Shown: positions 34,289-42,705 of the stretch, one piece after another
How the letters are laid out: each line of letters starts with the position of its first letter
How positions within the stretch are numbered: position 1 is the stretch's first letter
Assembly (NCBI GenBank): GCA_964369405.1
Contig: CAYJGB010000006.1
Location: 26,403-90,402, forward strand
Reading direction: 5' to 3'
Length of the DNA: 64,000 nucleotides
Source of the DNA: CAYJFG01 sp964369405
GTDB taxonomy: Bacteria; Bacillota; Clostridia; Oscillospirales; Acutalibacteraceae
The notes under the pieces: generated by a model
Database searches by the model: none
What the model was told of the DNA's origin: nothing
Seen by the model: only the letters and a program-made list of their open reading frames with translations
Program-made: the position numbers and the translations under genes

Positions 34289-35098
34289 ATGAGTAAAAGT
34301 AAAAATAGTAAGAGTAAGACTATCAGTAAAAATAATAAAATAAATTTGGGTATTAAAGTGATTGTTTTTAGTATAATTGGAGTTGTATTAGCTATAATTG
34401 CTTTTACAGTTGCAGGTTTAGTTTTTATATATGGATATGATAGAGAATGGTTTAATGATACAATGAATATGCTGAAGGTTGACTTTAATTCACCTAATAT
34501 GGCATTGTTAATTATAGCAATGATTTGTTTTCTAACTTTGATTTTTGTAATTGGCAATATGATGATTGCAAAGAAAAAAATAGAAAATGAAAATTTTGAT
34601 GATAGCGAAAATAGTTATTATAGCAAAAACAGTACCAGATTGTCTGTTTTATGTGGTTTTTCAAACATAGTATTAATAATAACTATTACATCTATTTTTT
34701 TAACTCTGCAAAATAGTATGAGTTCAGATGTCGTTGTGAATAATAGAATATACATTTATTTAATTAATTGTGTAAATTCTTTGCTATCAATTTTGATACA
34801 GGGTATCTTGTATCAAAATATTATAAGTAAAGTACAACCAGAAAAATATAACAATATATTCTCTTTAAATTTCAATTCTAAATACTGTGACTCTTTAGAT
34901 GAATATGAGTTTAAGAAAAGTGGTAAATCAGCAATTAAATCAGTTGGTATGATAAGTTGGTTATTTTTTGCTTTGTTGGGAGTTGGGATTGTTTTTCAAA
35001 TGAGTTTGCAATATTACATAGGTATAACCCTATATCAAGTGGTGTTTATAATAGTTCAAATTGTAAATAACGTTAAAAACAAAGTCAATTTACCTTAA
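34289..35098 (+). CDS. DUF3169-like membrane protein
   Basis: About 269 residues with five to six hydrophobic helices (about 20-45, 68-90, 118-140, 150-170, 210-235, 240-258) and a Lys/Ser-rich N-terminus. The helix pattern, the internal tyrosine/aspartate segments and its position behind an XRE gene match DUF3169. Start choice is uncertain: ATG at 34289 has GGAGG 10 bases upstream, while ATG 34283 overlaps the XRE stop. Function is unknown. Cloverleaf element copy A follows within about 20 bases. Confidence 0.7.
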   Translation: MSKSKNSKSKTISKNNKINLGIKVIVFSIIGVVLAIIAFTVAGLVFIYGYDREWFNDTMNMLKVDFNSPNMALLIIAMICFLTLIFVIGNMMIAKKKIENENFDDSENSYYSKNSTRLSVLCGFSNIVLIITITSIFLTLQNSMSSDVVVNNRIYIYLINCVNSLLSILIQGILYQNIISKVQPEKYNNIFSLNFNSKYCDSLDEYEFKKSGKSAIKSVGMISWLFFALLGVGIVFQMSLQYYIGITLYQVVFIIVQIVNNVKNKVNLP

Positions 35099-35112
35099 AT
35101 TTTTTTTGCATC

Positions 35113-35248
35113 GCTTTCCTTACGGTCGCCCACGAAAATAAATCGAAGATTTATTTTAAAGAGCCACCACTCACTTTCTGCTTGCTTTTAGATTGGTGGT
35201 GGCTCTTGTTGTGCAAACGAAGTTTGCACCGTGGGCGACCGTAAAAGC
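35113..35248. repeat. Cloverleaf palindromic element, copy A
   Basis: An outer 14-bp perfect stem (35120-35133 with 35231-35244, GGTCGCCC core) encloses three hairpins: 35135-35144 with 35148-35157 (10 bp, GAA loop), 35161-35170 with 35196-35205 (10 bp, 25-base loop) and 35211-35218 with 35222-35229 (8 bp, GAA loop). The result is a four-way junction. The pairing also exists on the opposite strand, so it could act as DNA or RNA. Confidence 0.8.
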
Positions 35249-35309
35249 ACTCTGCTAACTTATAAGTCACTTAAACTATGAACAAATTGTTAATTTTATC
35301 TGCTTTTAA

Positions 35310-35338
35310 TTGACTTGCAAGGTTGATTGTAATAAAAT
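35310..35338 (+). promoter_or_regulatory. Promoter of the 32-aa peptide gene
   Basis: TTGACT (35310-35315), 17 bases, TAAAAT (35333-35338). Confidence 0.65.
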
Positions 35339-35399
35339 AAATCGAACTCAGAAGTTAAACTTAACCTTGAGTTAAAATAATAATTTGGAGGAATTGACT

Positions 35400-35498
35400 A
35401 TGTTTGCAGCTTTACTAGAATTAGCAGGAGCATTAGCAATAGGATGTTCGATGTTCGCTGGTGTTATGGGTACAATTTGGGCGTTATGCACTTTTTGA
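35400..35498 (+). CDS. 32-aa hydrophobic peptide
   Basis: An ATG at 35400 with TTTGGAGG upstream opens 32 codons: MFAALLELAG, then a Gly/Ala/Met/Trp-rich hydrophobic helix and the end ALCTF. Own promoter (35310-35338) and a strong terminator bracket it. I know no family. It could be a single-span membrane peptide or a secreted hydrophobic signal. The neat transcription unit is the argument that it is expressed. Confidence 0.6.
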   Translation: MFAALLELAGALAIGCSMFAGVMGTIWALCTF

Positions 35499-35526
35499 AA
35501 ATTGAAAATAAATTATGATATAAAAG

Positions 35527-35578
35527 AAAACTCTAATTTTTTACAAACCATGTAAATTTGTTAGAGTTTTTTTGTTTT
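35527..35578 (+). terminator. Terminator of the 32-aa peptide gene
   Basis: AAAACTCTAA (35527-35536) pairs with TTAGAGTTTT (35561-35570), with an inner TTTACA / TGTAAA stem and a T-rich tail. Confidence 0.85.
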
Positions 35579-35649
35579 AAATTTTTTGAATATTTAAATT
35601 AAAAACTCTAAAAATAATTATCTATATTATATTTAAGAGGTGTTTTATT

Positions 35650-36006
35650 ATGTTTGATAATTTTAACTATTCCACAAGAAAAAAAATAAGTCCTTTCTCT
35701 GTGTTTATAATTAGTCTGATACTAGTTATAATAATTTCTGCTGTTATTGCTATTATTGCTAATAATATGATGGTTAATGCAAATGTGTCTGACGAACAAA
35801 CTGATACTACTGTTTCTACCGTTTACTACGTAAAAGAATATGATGGTAAAATTGCTGTATTTACCGATTTAACAAAACCACCTGTAGAGATTACAGATAC
35901 TCAAGTGTTTACTTTTCCTCAGGCTGATATAGATTTACTAATGGCTGGAATTAAGGTGGATAGCGAAAAAGAATTAAAAAGGCTTTTAGAAGATTACTGT
36001 AGTTAA
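35650..36006 (+). CDS. Single-span protein with BofC-like C-terminal domain
   Basis: The 118 residues have a transmembrane helix (about 17-40) and an outside domain. YYVKEYDGKIAVF, then a TLPxAD-like stretch (TFPQAD) and EKELKRLLEDY resemble the C-terminal domain of BofC and related clostridial proteins. In Bacillus BofC inhibits the SpoIVB protease during sporulation; that role here is only a possibility. AAGAGGTG precedes the ATG. It stands alone, with the fatty-acid operon starting about 100 bases later. Confidence 0.55.
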   Translation: MFDNFNYSTRKKISPFSVFIISLILVIIISAVIAIIANNMMVNANVSDEQTDTTVSTVYYVKEYDGKIAVFTDLTKPPVEITDTQVFTFPQADIDLLMAGIKVDSEKELKRLLEDYCS

Positions 36007-36103
36007 GTATATGTTTTTGTAGATAATATATAAAATATCGTTCGTTTTATCAGAAATTAGCTCACGATTACTAATATTCGACATTATGTTTAAATTTATT
36101 TTG

Positions 36104-36132
36104 TTGACAAAGTTTAAAAAAAATTATAAAAT
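36104..36132 (+). promoter_or_regulatory. Promoter of the MarR-fatty acid synthesis operon
   Basis: Perfect TTGACA (36104-36109), 17 bases, TAAAAT (36127-36132). I looked for a FabT or FapR palindrome and found none that is convincing. Confidence 0.8.
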
Positions 36133-36172
36133 TAGTTAGACAATCAAAATAAATTTGAGAGAGGGCTTTTAT

Positions 36173-36685
36173 TTGATTACTAACACTAAAACAATTGCGA
36201 TAAATATTGAAGATGATTTTTATAATAAATTTACTCAAGTTCTTGAAAATAGCTATACACTGTTTTCTAAAGTTGAACAAAATATGCTGATAAAATCAAA
36301 AAGATTTAATTTATCTATATCAGAAATTCATATGATTGAAGCTATAAACAGAAACCCTGTCGAGGGAAAGCTCATAGGTGAGCTTGCAAATGACTTAATG
36401 ATTACACCGTCGTCTGTGACTATTGCTGTTAATAAACTTGTTAAAAAAGGCTATGTTGTTAAAATGCGTGGACTAAGCGACGGTAGACAAACTTATGTAA
36501 AACTTACTCAAGAGGGTAAGCATGTTGATAGAATACATAAAAGGTTTCATAAAAGTTTAGCTAAAAGCATTACCAGTGGTATGACAAGTAATGAGAAATG
36601 CTTACTTTTAGATTGTATTAATAGAATGAACGAGTTTTTAAATGTGAGAGTTAAGAAAATGGAGGGTCTTAAAAATGAGTTTTAA
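36173..36685 (+). CDS. MarR family regulator, FabT-like by position
   Basis: The start is TTG at 36173, with GAGAGAGGG 7 bases upstream; the upstream TTG at 36155 lacks a site. The 170 residues contain a MarR winged helix (LSISEIHMIEAI, ITPSSVTIAVNKLVKKGYV, DGRQTYVKLT). Placed directly before fabH, overlapping it by 11 bases, it probably represses or tunes the fab-acc operon in response to acyl-ACP or acyl-CoA, as FabT does in streptococci. Ligand and operator are inferred. Confidence 0.85.
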   Translation: MITNTKTIAINIEDDFYNKFTQVLENSYTLFSKVEQNMLIKSKRFNLSISEIHMIEAINRNPVEGKLIGELANDLMITPSSVTIAVNKLVKKGYVVKMRGLSDGRQTYVKLTQEGKHVDRIHKRFHKSLAKSITSGMTSNEKCLLLDCINRMNEFLNVRVKKMEGLKNEF

Positions 36686-37634
36686 TATTATAGGGACAGG
36701 AATGTCTGTTCCCTCAAAAGTAGTGACCAATGATGACTTATCTAAAATAGTAGATACTAGTGATGAGTGGATTCAACAAAGGACAGGTATTAAAGAAAGA
36801 AGAGTATGTACTACTGAAACTATTACAGACTTATGTGTAAATTCTGCTAAGATTGCACTTGAAAACGCAAACATTAGTGCAACTGACTTAGACTTAATTA
36901 TCGTAGCTACAATATCTTCACAATACTCAACACCGTCACAAGCGTGTATTGTTCAAATGGAGATTGGGGCTAAATGTCCGGCTTTTGATATAAATGCTGC
37001 TTGTAGTGGTTTTGTATATGCACTTGATATAGCAGATGGTTTTTTTGCTAGAGATAGAGTAGAAAATGTTCTTGTAATTGCAGCAGACCAACTTACTGGT
37101 ATGGTGGATTTTGAAGATAGAGGAACTTGCGTACTGTTTGGTGACGGTGCAGGTGCTGTAGTTTTAGGTAAAGGCGACAGCTTAAAAGCTATCAGCCTTA
37201 CTGCTAAAGGCAATATTAATGCGCTGTTTGCTCCTAAAGGAGAAAACACATCTCCATTTATTACATATGAAAAACATCAAAAACCTGTTCTTAACATGGA
37301 CGGACACGAGGTTTATAAGTTTGCAGTATCGTCAATGGTTAGAGAGATGAAAAAAGTTATAAAAGAGGCAGGACTTACTCAAGATGATATTGATTATGTT
37401 ATACCTCATCAAGCAAATGAGAGAATAATTGATGCTGCTATCTCTAAACTTAATATACCACCTGAAAAGTATATTAAGAATGTTAGCTACTTTGGTAATA
37501 CTTCAGCGTCTTGTATGCCAATAGCATTAAGTCAAGCTAATGATAAACAACTATTTAAAAAGGGCGATAAAATTTGTCTTTGCTCTTTTGGTGCAGGGCT
37601 TACTACTGGTAGTTGTGTTATAGAATGGAAATAA
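36675..37634 (+). CDS. fabH: Beta-ketoacyl-ACP synthase III
   Basis: It condenses acetyl- (or branched acyl-) CoA with malonyl-ACP to start fatty-acid synthesis. The 319 residues hold the triad C110 (NAACSGF), H245 (PHQANERI) and N275 (FGNTSAS). GGAGGG precedes the ATG within the end of the regulator gene. It heads the enzyme genes of the operon. Codons are largely T-ending. Confidence 0.96.
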   Translation: MSFNIIGTGMSVPSKVVTNDDLSKIVDTSDEWIQQRTGIKERRVCTTETITDLCVNSAKIALENANISATDLDLIIVATISSQYSTPSQACIVQMEIGAKCPAFDINAACSGFVYALDIADGFFARDRVENVLVIAADQLTGMVDFEDRGTCVLFGDGAGAVVLGKGDSLKAISLTAKGNINALFAPKGENTSPFITYEKHQKPVLNMDGHEVYKFAVSSMVREMKKVIKEAGLTQDDIDYVIPHQANERIIDAAISKLNIPPEKYIKNVSYFGNTSASCMPIALSQANDKQLFKKGDKICLCSFGAGLTTGSCVIEWK

Positions 37635-37661
37635 ACTTTTTAATTTTGGAGGATACATAAA

Positions 37662-38612
37662 ATGATTAGTACACCTATTAATGAATTGTTAGGGATAAAA
37701 TATCCAATATTTCAAGGAGGTATGGCTTGGGTAGCAGATGCTTACCTTGCAGCCGGTGTTAGTAATGCTGGTGGGCTTGGAATAATTGCTGCTATGAACT
37801 CAAACGGTGAACAACTAAGAGAAGAGATAAGAAAAGCTAAAACGCTAACAGATAAACCTTTTGGAGTTAATGTTATGCTTATGAGCCCTTTTGTTGATGA
37901 AGTGGCTCACGTAATTGTTGAGGAAAATGTTCCTATAGTTACTACTGGTGCAGGTAACCCTGCTAGGTTTATGAAACTTTGGAACGAGGCTTCTATAAAA
38001 GTTATTCCAGTTGTTCCAAGTATAGCGTTAGCAAAACTTGCTCAAAGAAATGGTGCGTTTGCTGTTATTGCTGAAGGTGGCGAAAGTGGTGGACACGTTG
38101 GTGATTTAACTACTATGGCTTTAGTTCCTCAAATTTGTGATGTTGTAGATATTCCTGTTATTGCAGCAGGTGGAATTGCAGACGGCAGACAACTTGCAGC
38201 TAGTTTTATGTTAGGTGCTGTAGGCGTTCAATTAGGCACTAGGTTTTTAGTTGCTAAGGAATGTACAATTTCTCAAGAATATAAAGATAAGATTATTAAA
38301 GCTCGTGATATTGATACTGTTGTAACTGGTAAACGCTTAGGACATCCTGTTCGTTCAATAAAAAACTCTTTTACTAGAGAATATATTAAATGCGAATACG
38401 ACAGCTCAAGTGTTAGTGATGAACAATTAGAAGAAATGGGTGCAGGTGTTTTAAGACTTGCTAGCCGTGAGGGTGAAGTTTCTAAAGGTTGTGTGTTAGC
38501 TGGTCAAGTTGCAAGTATGGTTAAAAAAGAACAGACTTGTAAAGAGATTATTGAAGAATTGTTTGAACAAGGTGAAAAAGTTTTAGGAGGTGCTAACAAA
38601 TGGGTAAAATAG
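37662..38612 (+). CDS. fabK: Enoyl-ACP reductase II, FMN-dependent
   Basis: It reduces trans-2-enoyl-ACP using NAD(P)H and FMN, the FabK alternative to FabI common in Clostridia and streptococci. The 316 residues carry FQGGMAWVADA, GNPARF, EGGESGGHVG and IAAGGIADGRQ, typical of nitronate monooxygenase/FabK TIM barrels. It stands at the place where acpP often intervenes in related operons; here only 27 bases separate it from fabH. By my count Val codons are about 25 GTT and 6 GTA. Confidence 0.95.
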   Translation: MISTPINELLGIKYPIFQGGMAWVADAYLAAGVSNAGGLGIIAAMNSNGEQLREEIRKAKTLTDKPFGVNVMLMSPFVDEVAHVIVEENVPIVTTGAGNPARFMKLWNEASIKVIPVVPSIALAKLAQRNGAFAVIAEGGESGGHVGDLTTMALVPQICDVVDIPVIAAGGIADGRQLAASFMLGAVGVQLGTRFLVAKECTISQEYKDKIIKARDIDTVVTGKRLGHPVRSIKNSFTREYIKCEYDSSSVSDEQLEEMGAGVLRLASREGEVSKGCVLAGQVASMVKKEQTCKEIIEELFEQGEKVLGGANKWVK

Positions 38613-39508
38613 CATTAGTATTTTCTGGACAAGGTAGCCAATATATTGGTATGGGTAAAGAGCTTTATGAAACTTCTAATGAGGCTAAAAAGGTTTTTGA
38701 TTTAGCTGATAGCATTAAAAGTGGTATTTCTGATATGTGTTTTAGTGGCGAAAAATCAGATTTAGACAAAACTATAAATACTCAACCTTGCGTTTTTACT
38801 GTCGACTTGGCATCAGCTTATGCTGTGAATGAGTTAGGTATAAAACCTGATTATGTTGCAGGCTTTTCATTAGGAGAAATACCAGCACTTGCATATAGTG
38901 GGATGATTAGTAATGAAGATGCTTTTAAATTAGTTTTAAAAAGAGCTGAGTTTATGCAAGAAGCTACTACTGAAAAAGAGGGTGCAATGGCTGCTATTTT
39001 AAAACTTTCAAGCGACAAAGTGGAAGATATTTGCAGTAAACTTGATGATGCGTGGGCTGTGAATTTTAATAGTCCTGCTCAAACTGTAGTCGCTTGCAGT
39101 GAAAAAGTTATTGATGAGCTTTTAGCTTTAGTAAAAGCTGAAAAAGGCAAAGGTGTTTACTTAGCTGTTAGTGGGGCTTTTCACTCTCCTTATATGGATA
39201 GTGCAGCTCAAAAATTAGGTGAATATCTAAATGATGTTCAGACATCTAATCCTACTACAGAGATTTATTCAAACGTTACAGCCAAGCCGTATGAGGGTGA
39301 TTTTAAATCTCTTATAACTAAACAAGTTAACAACCCAGTAAAATGGCAGACTATAGTAGAAAACTTAATTGATAATGGTGTTGATACTTTTATAGAGGTA
39401 GGTCCTGGAAAAACTCTTAGTGGTTTAATTAAGAAGATTAATTCTTCTGTTACTACATATAATGTTGAAAATGCCAGTGGTTTAGAAAGTTTAAAAGAGA
39501 TATTATAA
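38600..39508 (+). CDS. fabD: Malonyl-CoA:ACP transacylase
   Basis: It loads malonyl groups onto ACP. The 302 residues include GQGSQYIGMG at the N-terminus, the nucleophile elbow GFSLGE with Ser90 (Phe replaces the His of GHSLGE) and GAFHSPYM with the catalytic His. It overlaps fabK by 13 bases with AGGAGG inside the fabK end, so translation is coupled. Confidence 0.95.
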   Translation: MGKIALVFSGQGSQYIGMGKELYETSNEAKKVFDLADSIKSGISDMCFSGEKSDLDKTINTQPCVFTVDLASAYAVNELGIKPDYVAGFSLGEIPALAYSGMISNEDAFKLVLKRAEFMQEATTEKEGAMAAILKLSSDKVEDICSKLDDAWAVNFNSPAQTVVACSEKVIDELLALVKAEKGKGVYLAVSGAFHSPYMDSAAQKLGEYLNDVQTSNPTTEIYSNVTAKPYEGDFKSLITKQVNNPVKWQTIVENLIDNGVDTFIEVGPGKTLSGLIKKINSSVTTYNVENASGLESLKEIL

Positions 39509-39529
39509 GATATAAGTGAGGATATATAA

Positions 39530-40273
39530 ATGGATTTTAGTGGAAAAACAGCATTGATAACAGGTGCATCACGAGGAATAGGTAAGGCTATAGCATTAAA
39601 ATTTGCAAGTTTAGGTGCAAATGTAGCTGTTGTTTATGCTGGAAACGAAACAAAAGCACAAGAAACTAAAGAAGAGATAGTAGCATTAGGAGTAAAATGC
39701 AATACATACAAAGTAGATGTATCAAAGTTTGATGAATGTGGAACACTTGTAAAAAGTGTTATTGAAGATTTTGGTGGGATTGATGTTTTAGTTAATAATG
39801 CTGGTATTACTAAAGATAGTTTAGTATTATCAATGAAAGAAGAAGACTTTGATAGTGTTATTGATGTAAATTTAAAAGGTGCGTTTAATATGATTAAACA
39901 TACATATTCACCATTTATGAGAAAAAGAAAAGGTAGAATAATAAATGTTACATCTGTAGTAGGTATTACAGGAAATGCAGGGCAAGCAAATTATGCTAGT
40001 TCTAAATCAGGGTTGATAGGGCTTACAAAATCAGTAGCAAGAGAGCTTGCAGCAAGAAATGTAACATGTAATTGTGTAGCACCTGGATATATTGAAACAG
40101 ATATGACAGATGTATTAAGCGATAAAGTAAAAGATGCAGTAATATCAACTATACCTATGAAAAAGATAGGTAAAGGTGAAGATATAGCAAATGCAGTAGT
40201 ATTTTTAGCAAGTGAAGAGGCAAGTTATATTACTGGAGAAGTGCTAAAAATTGACGGTGGAATGGCAATGTAA
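39530..40273 (+). CDS. fabG: 3-oxoacyl-ACP reductase
   Basis: It reduces 3-oxoacyl-ACP with NADPH. This short-chain dehydrogenase of 247 aa has TGASRGIG (residues 11-18), NNAG (89-92), Ser142 and the Y155xxxK159 pair. It is the last gene before the 216-base interval that holds cloverleaf copy B. Third codon positions start to change from T- to A-ending here. Confidence 0.96.
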   Translation: MDFSGKTALITGASRGIGKAIALKFASLGANVAVVYAGNETKAQETKEEIVALGVKCNTYKVDVSKFDECGTLVKSVIEDFGGIDVLVNNAGITKDSLVLSMKEEDFDSVIDVNLKGAFNMIKHTYSPFMRKRKGRIINVTSVVGITGNAGQANYASSKSGLIGLTKSVARELAARNVTCNCVAPGYIETDMTDVLSDKVKDAVISTIPMKKIGKGEDIANAVVFLASEEASYITGEVLKIDGGMAM

Positions 40274-40300
40274 AGCCATTAATATAGATGAAAACAACCG

Positions 40301-40434
40301 TTTTAAGGTCGCCCGCCAAATAAATCGAAGATTTATTTGGAGAGAACCTCCACAACATTATAAAAATCAAGTAGGATTGTGGAGGTCCTCGAAAGAGCAA
40401 ACCCGAGGGGTTTGCTCAGGCGGGCGACCTAAAA
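40301..40434. repeat. Cloverleaf palindromic element, copy B, inside the fatty acid operon
   Basis: Outer stem 40306-40317 with 40419-40430 (12 bp, GGTCGCCC core, plus TTTT/AAAA beyond one bulge). Inside are 40318-40326 with 40330-40338 (9 bp, GAA loop, the same sequence as copy A), 40346-40355 with 40377-40386 (10 bp, 21-base loop, with GAG/CTC beyond one mismatch) and 40395-40404 with 40408-40417 (10 bp, GAG loop). Stem sequence of the last two differs from copy A but pairing is kept. No T run follows, so it is not a plain terminator. Confidence 0.8.
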
Positions 40435-40489
40435 CTAGTACATACTAAACTTAAAAATAAAAATATAAATTAGGAGCGTGACATAATTT

Positions 40490-41716
40490 ATGAAAAGAGT
40501 TGTAGTTACAGGGTTAGGAGCAGTTACTCCAATAGGAAACGACGTAGAAAGCACATGGAAATCTGCTAAAAATAGCGAATGTGGAATAGACTATATAACA
40601 AAATTTGACACAGAAGACTCAAAAATAAAAATAGCAGCAGAAGTTAAAGACTTTGACCCAACATTATATATTGAGAAAAAAGAAGTAAGAAAAACAGACT
40701 TATACACTCAATATGCAGTGGCAGCAGCTACACAAGCAGTAAAAGATAGCGATATTTTAAATAAAGTAGACCCAGAGAGATTTGGCGTGTATGTAGGCTC
40801 TGGAATAGGTGGAATGTCATCATTTATAGCAAACTGTAATGGGTTAGAAAAATCAGGACCTAAAAAAGTATCTCCATTTTTTGTACCAATGATGATAAGT
40901 AATATTGCATCAGGTACAATTGCTATCAACTTTAACGCTCGTGGAATTTGCCTACCAATAGTAACAGCTTGTGCAACAGGAACACACTCAATAGGAGAAG
41001 CTTTTCATGCGATAGCAGGTGGTTATGCAGATGCAATAATCACAGGAGGAGCAGAAGCAACAATTAATCCACTATCAATAGCAGGGTTTACAAATTGTAA
41101 AGCGTTGTCAACAAGAAACGACCCTAAAGACTCATCAATACCATTTGATAAAAGACGAGATGGTTTTGTAATGGGAGAGGGAGCAGGAGTAATTATATTA
41201 GAAGAGTATGAGCATGCAATAGCAAGAGGAGCAAAAATATATGCAGAAATATGTGGATACGGAAACAGTTGTGATGCACACCACATAACAGCACCAGACC
41301 CAGAGGCAAAAGGAGCAGTACAAGCATTAAGACTAGCAAGCAAGGAAGCAAAAATAACAGATAAAGATACAGTATATATAAATGCGCATGGAACAAGCAC
41401 ACCACCAAACGACAGAATAGAAACAATGGCAATAAAAGAAACTTTTGGAAAACACGCTTACGATATGTATATAAGTTCAACAAAAGGAATGACAGGCCAT
41501 ATGTTAGGAGCAGCAGGAGGAGTAGAAGCAATATTTGCAATATTAGCATTGAAAGAAGGCGTATTACCTGCTACAATAGGATATAAAGAAAAAGATGAGG
41601 ATTGCGACTTAAATTATATACCAAATAAAGCGATAGAAAAACAAGTAGATTACGCAATATCAACATCGCTAGGATTTGGTGGACATAATGGAAGCATAGT
41701 ATTTAAGAGAGTATAA
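40490..41716 (+). CDS. fabF: Beta-ketoacyl-ACP synthase II
   Basis: It elongates acyl-ACP with malonyl-ACP. The 408 residues contain C161 (VTACATG) and two His motifs (NAHGTSTPPND and GHMLGAAGG), plus a phenylalanine gate near LGFGGHN. TPPND replaces the usual TPLND. TAGGAGCG serves as ribosome site just after the cloverleaf element. From here to accD the codons are strongly A-ending. Confidence 0.96.
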   Translation: MKRVVVTGLGAVTPIGNDVESTWKSAKNSECGIDYITKFDTEDSKIKIAAEVKDFDPTLYIEKKEVRKTDLYTQYAVAAATQAVKDSDILNKVDPERFGVYVGSGIGGMSSFIANCNGLEKSGPKKVSPFFVPMMISNIASGTIAINFNARGICLPIVTACATGTHSIGEAFHAIAGGYADAIITGGAEATINPLSIAGFTNCKALSTRNDPKDSSIPFDKRRDGFVMGEGAGVIILEEYEHAIARGAKIYAEICGYGNSCDAHHITAPDPEAKGAVQALRLASKEAKITDKDTVYINAHGTSTPPNDRIETMAIKETFGKHAYDMYISSTKGMTGHMLGAAGGVEAIFAILALKEGVLPATIGYKEKDEDCDLNYIPNKAIEKQVDYAISTSLGFGGHNGSIVFKRV

Positions 41717-41733
41717 AAAGGGAGATAAAAGCA

Positions 41734-42222
41734 ATGGCAATGTATAATATAGAAGAATTAAAAGAATTAATAGAAGCAGTAGACACATCTAGTTTAACAA
41801 AATTTAAAATAGAAGATGGAACAGGTCAAAGTATAGTAATGAGCAAAAAAGATGATGTAACATATGTAACACCACAATATGTTCAAGTGGACGCACCACA
41901 CAATACAAGTCCAGTAACATTACCACAAAACACAGTCGTAACAGAAACAAGTATATCACAAACAGAAATTTCAACATCAAGCGATAATATGGCAGTAATA
42001 CCATCACCAATGGTAGGAGTATTTTATTCAAAACCATCACCAGATGCAAAACCGTATGTAACAGTAGGTACAAAAGTAAATAAAGGTGAAGTAATTTGCA
42101 TAGTAGAAGCTATGAAATTGATGAACGAAATAACAGCAACACAAAGTGGAGTAATAGCAGAAATTTGTGTAAATGATGGAGATGTAGTCGAATTTGAGCA
42201 ACCATTATTTAAATTAAAATAA
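41734..42222 (+). CDS. accB: Biotin carboxyl carrier protein of acetyl-CoA carboxylase
   Basis: It carries the carboxy-biotin between AccC and AccD/AccA. The 162 residues have a variable Thr/Ser/Gln-rich linker and a C-terminal biotinyl domain with EAMKLMNEI, the biotin attachment Lys128. It lies 17 bases after fabF. Confidence 0.95.
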   Translation: MAMYNIEELKELIEAVDTSSLTKFKIEDGTGQSIVMSKKDDVTYVTPQYVQVDAPHNTSPVTLPQNTVVTETSISQTEISTSSDNMAVIPSPMVGVFYSKPSPDAKPYVTVGTKVNKGEVICIVEAMKLMNEITATQSGVIAEICVNDGDVVEFEQPLFKLK

Positions 42223-42255
42223 AATAATACAACCTTTTTGAAAGGATAAAATAAA

Positions 42256-42678
42256 ATGAATCAAGAAGAGATAAAAAAAATAATTCCACATAGAGAAGAT
42301 ATGTTACTAGTAGAAGAAGTGGAACTTATAGATGAAGTAACATCAAAAGGAAAACTAAAAATAAGAGGAGACGAGTTCTTTTTAAATGGACATTTTCCAG
42401 GTAACCCAGTAGTACCAGGTGTAATATTGTGCGAAGCTATGGCACAAGCAAGTTGCGTATTAATAGGCGACAAAGCAAAAGGAGCAACACCTTACTTTAC
42501 AAAAATGGATAATGTAAAGTTTAAAAACAAAGTATTACCAGGAGATACATTAGTATCTACATGTAAACTTGTAAAGAGCCGAGGAGCATTTTATTTTATA
42601 GAAGCACAAGGTTATGTAAACGATAAACTTTGCGTAAGTGCAGAATTTGCATTTGCACTTGTAAAAAACGAAGAATAA
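42256..42678 (+). CDS. fabZ: 3-hydroxyacyl-ACP dehydratase
   Basis: It dehydrates 3-hydroxyacyl-ACP to the enoyl form. This hot-dog protein of 140 aa contains NGHFPGNPVVPGVILCEAMAQ-type sequence with the catalytic His and Glu. AAAGGA precedes the ATG. No FabM/FabN isomerase gene is present, so the route to unsaturated fatty acids is not shown in this window. Confidence 0.95.
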   Translation: MNQEEIKKIIPHREDMLLVEEVELIDEVTSKGKLKIRGDEFFLNGHFPGNPVVPGVILCEAMAQASCVLIGDKAKGATPYFTKMDNVKFKNKVLPGDTLVSTCKLVKSRGAFYFIEAQGYVNDKLCVSAEFAFALVKNEE

Positions 42679-42705
42679 AAAATACTTCTATTTAGGAGGA
42701 GCAAA

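Noticed and set aside
36007..36172. FapR or FabT operator before the fatty acid operon
   Set aside because: No palindrome close to either consensus was found near the TTGACA-TAAAAT promoter.
40251..40448. 65-codon open frame between fabG and fabF
   Set aside because: It starts inside fabG in another frame and runs across the palindromic cloverleaf element; its sequence simply follows the hairpin arms.
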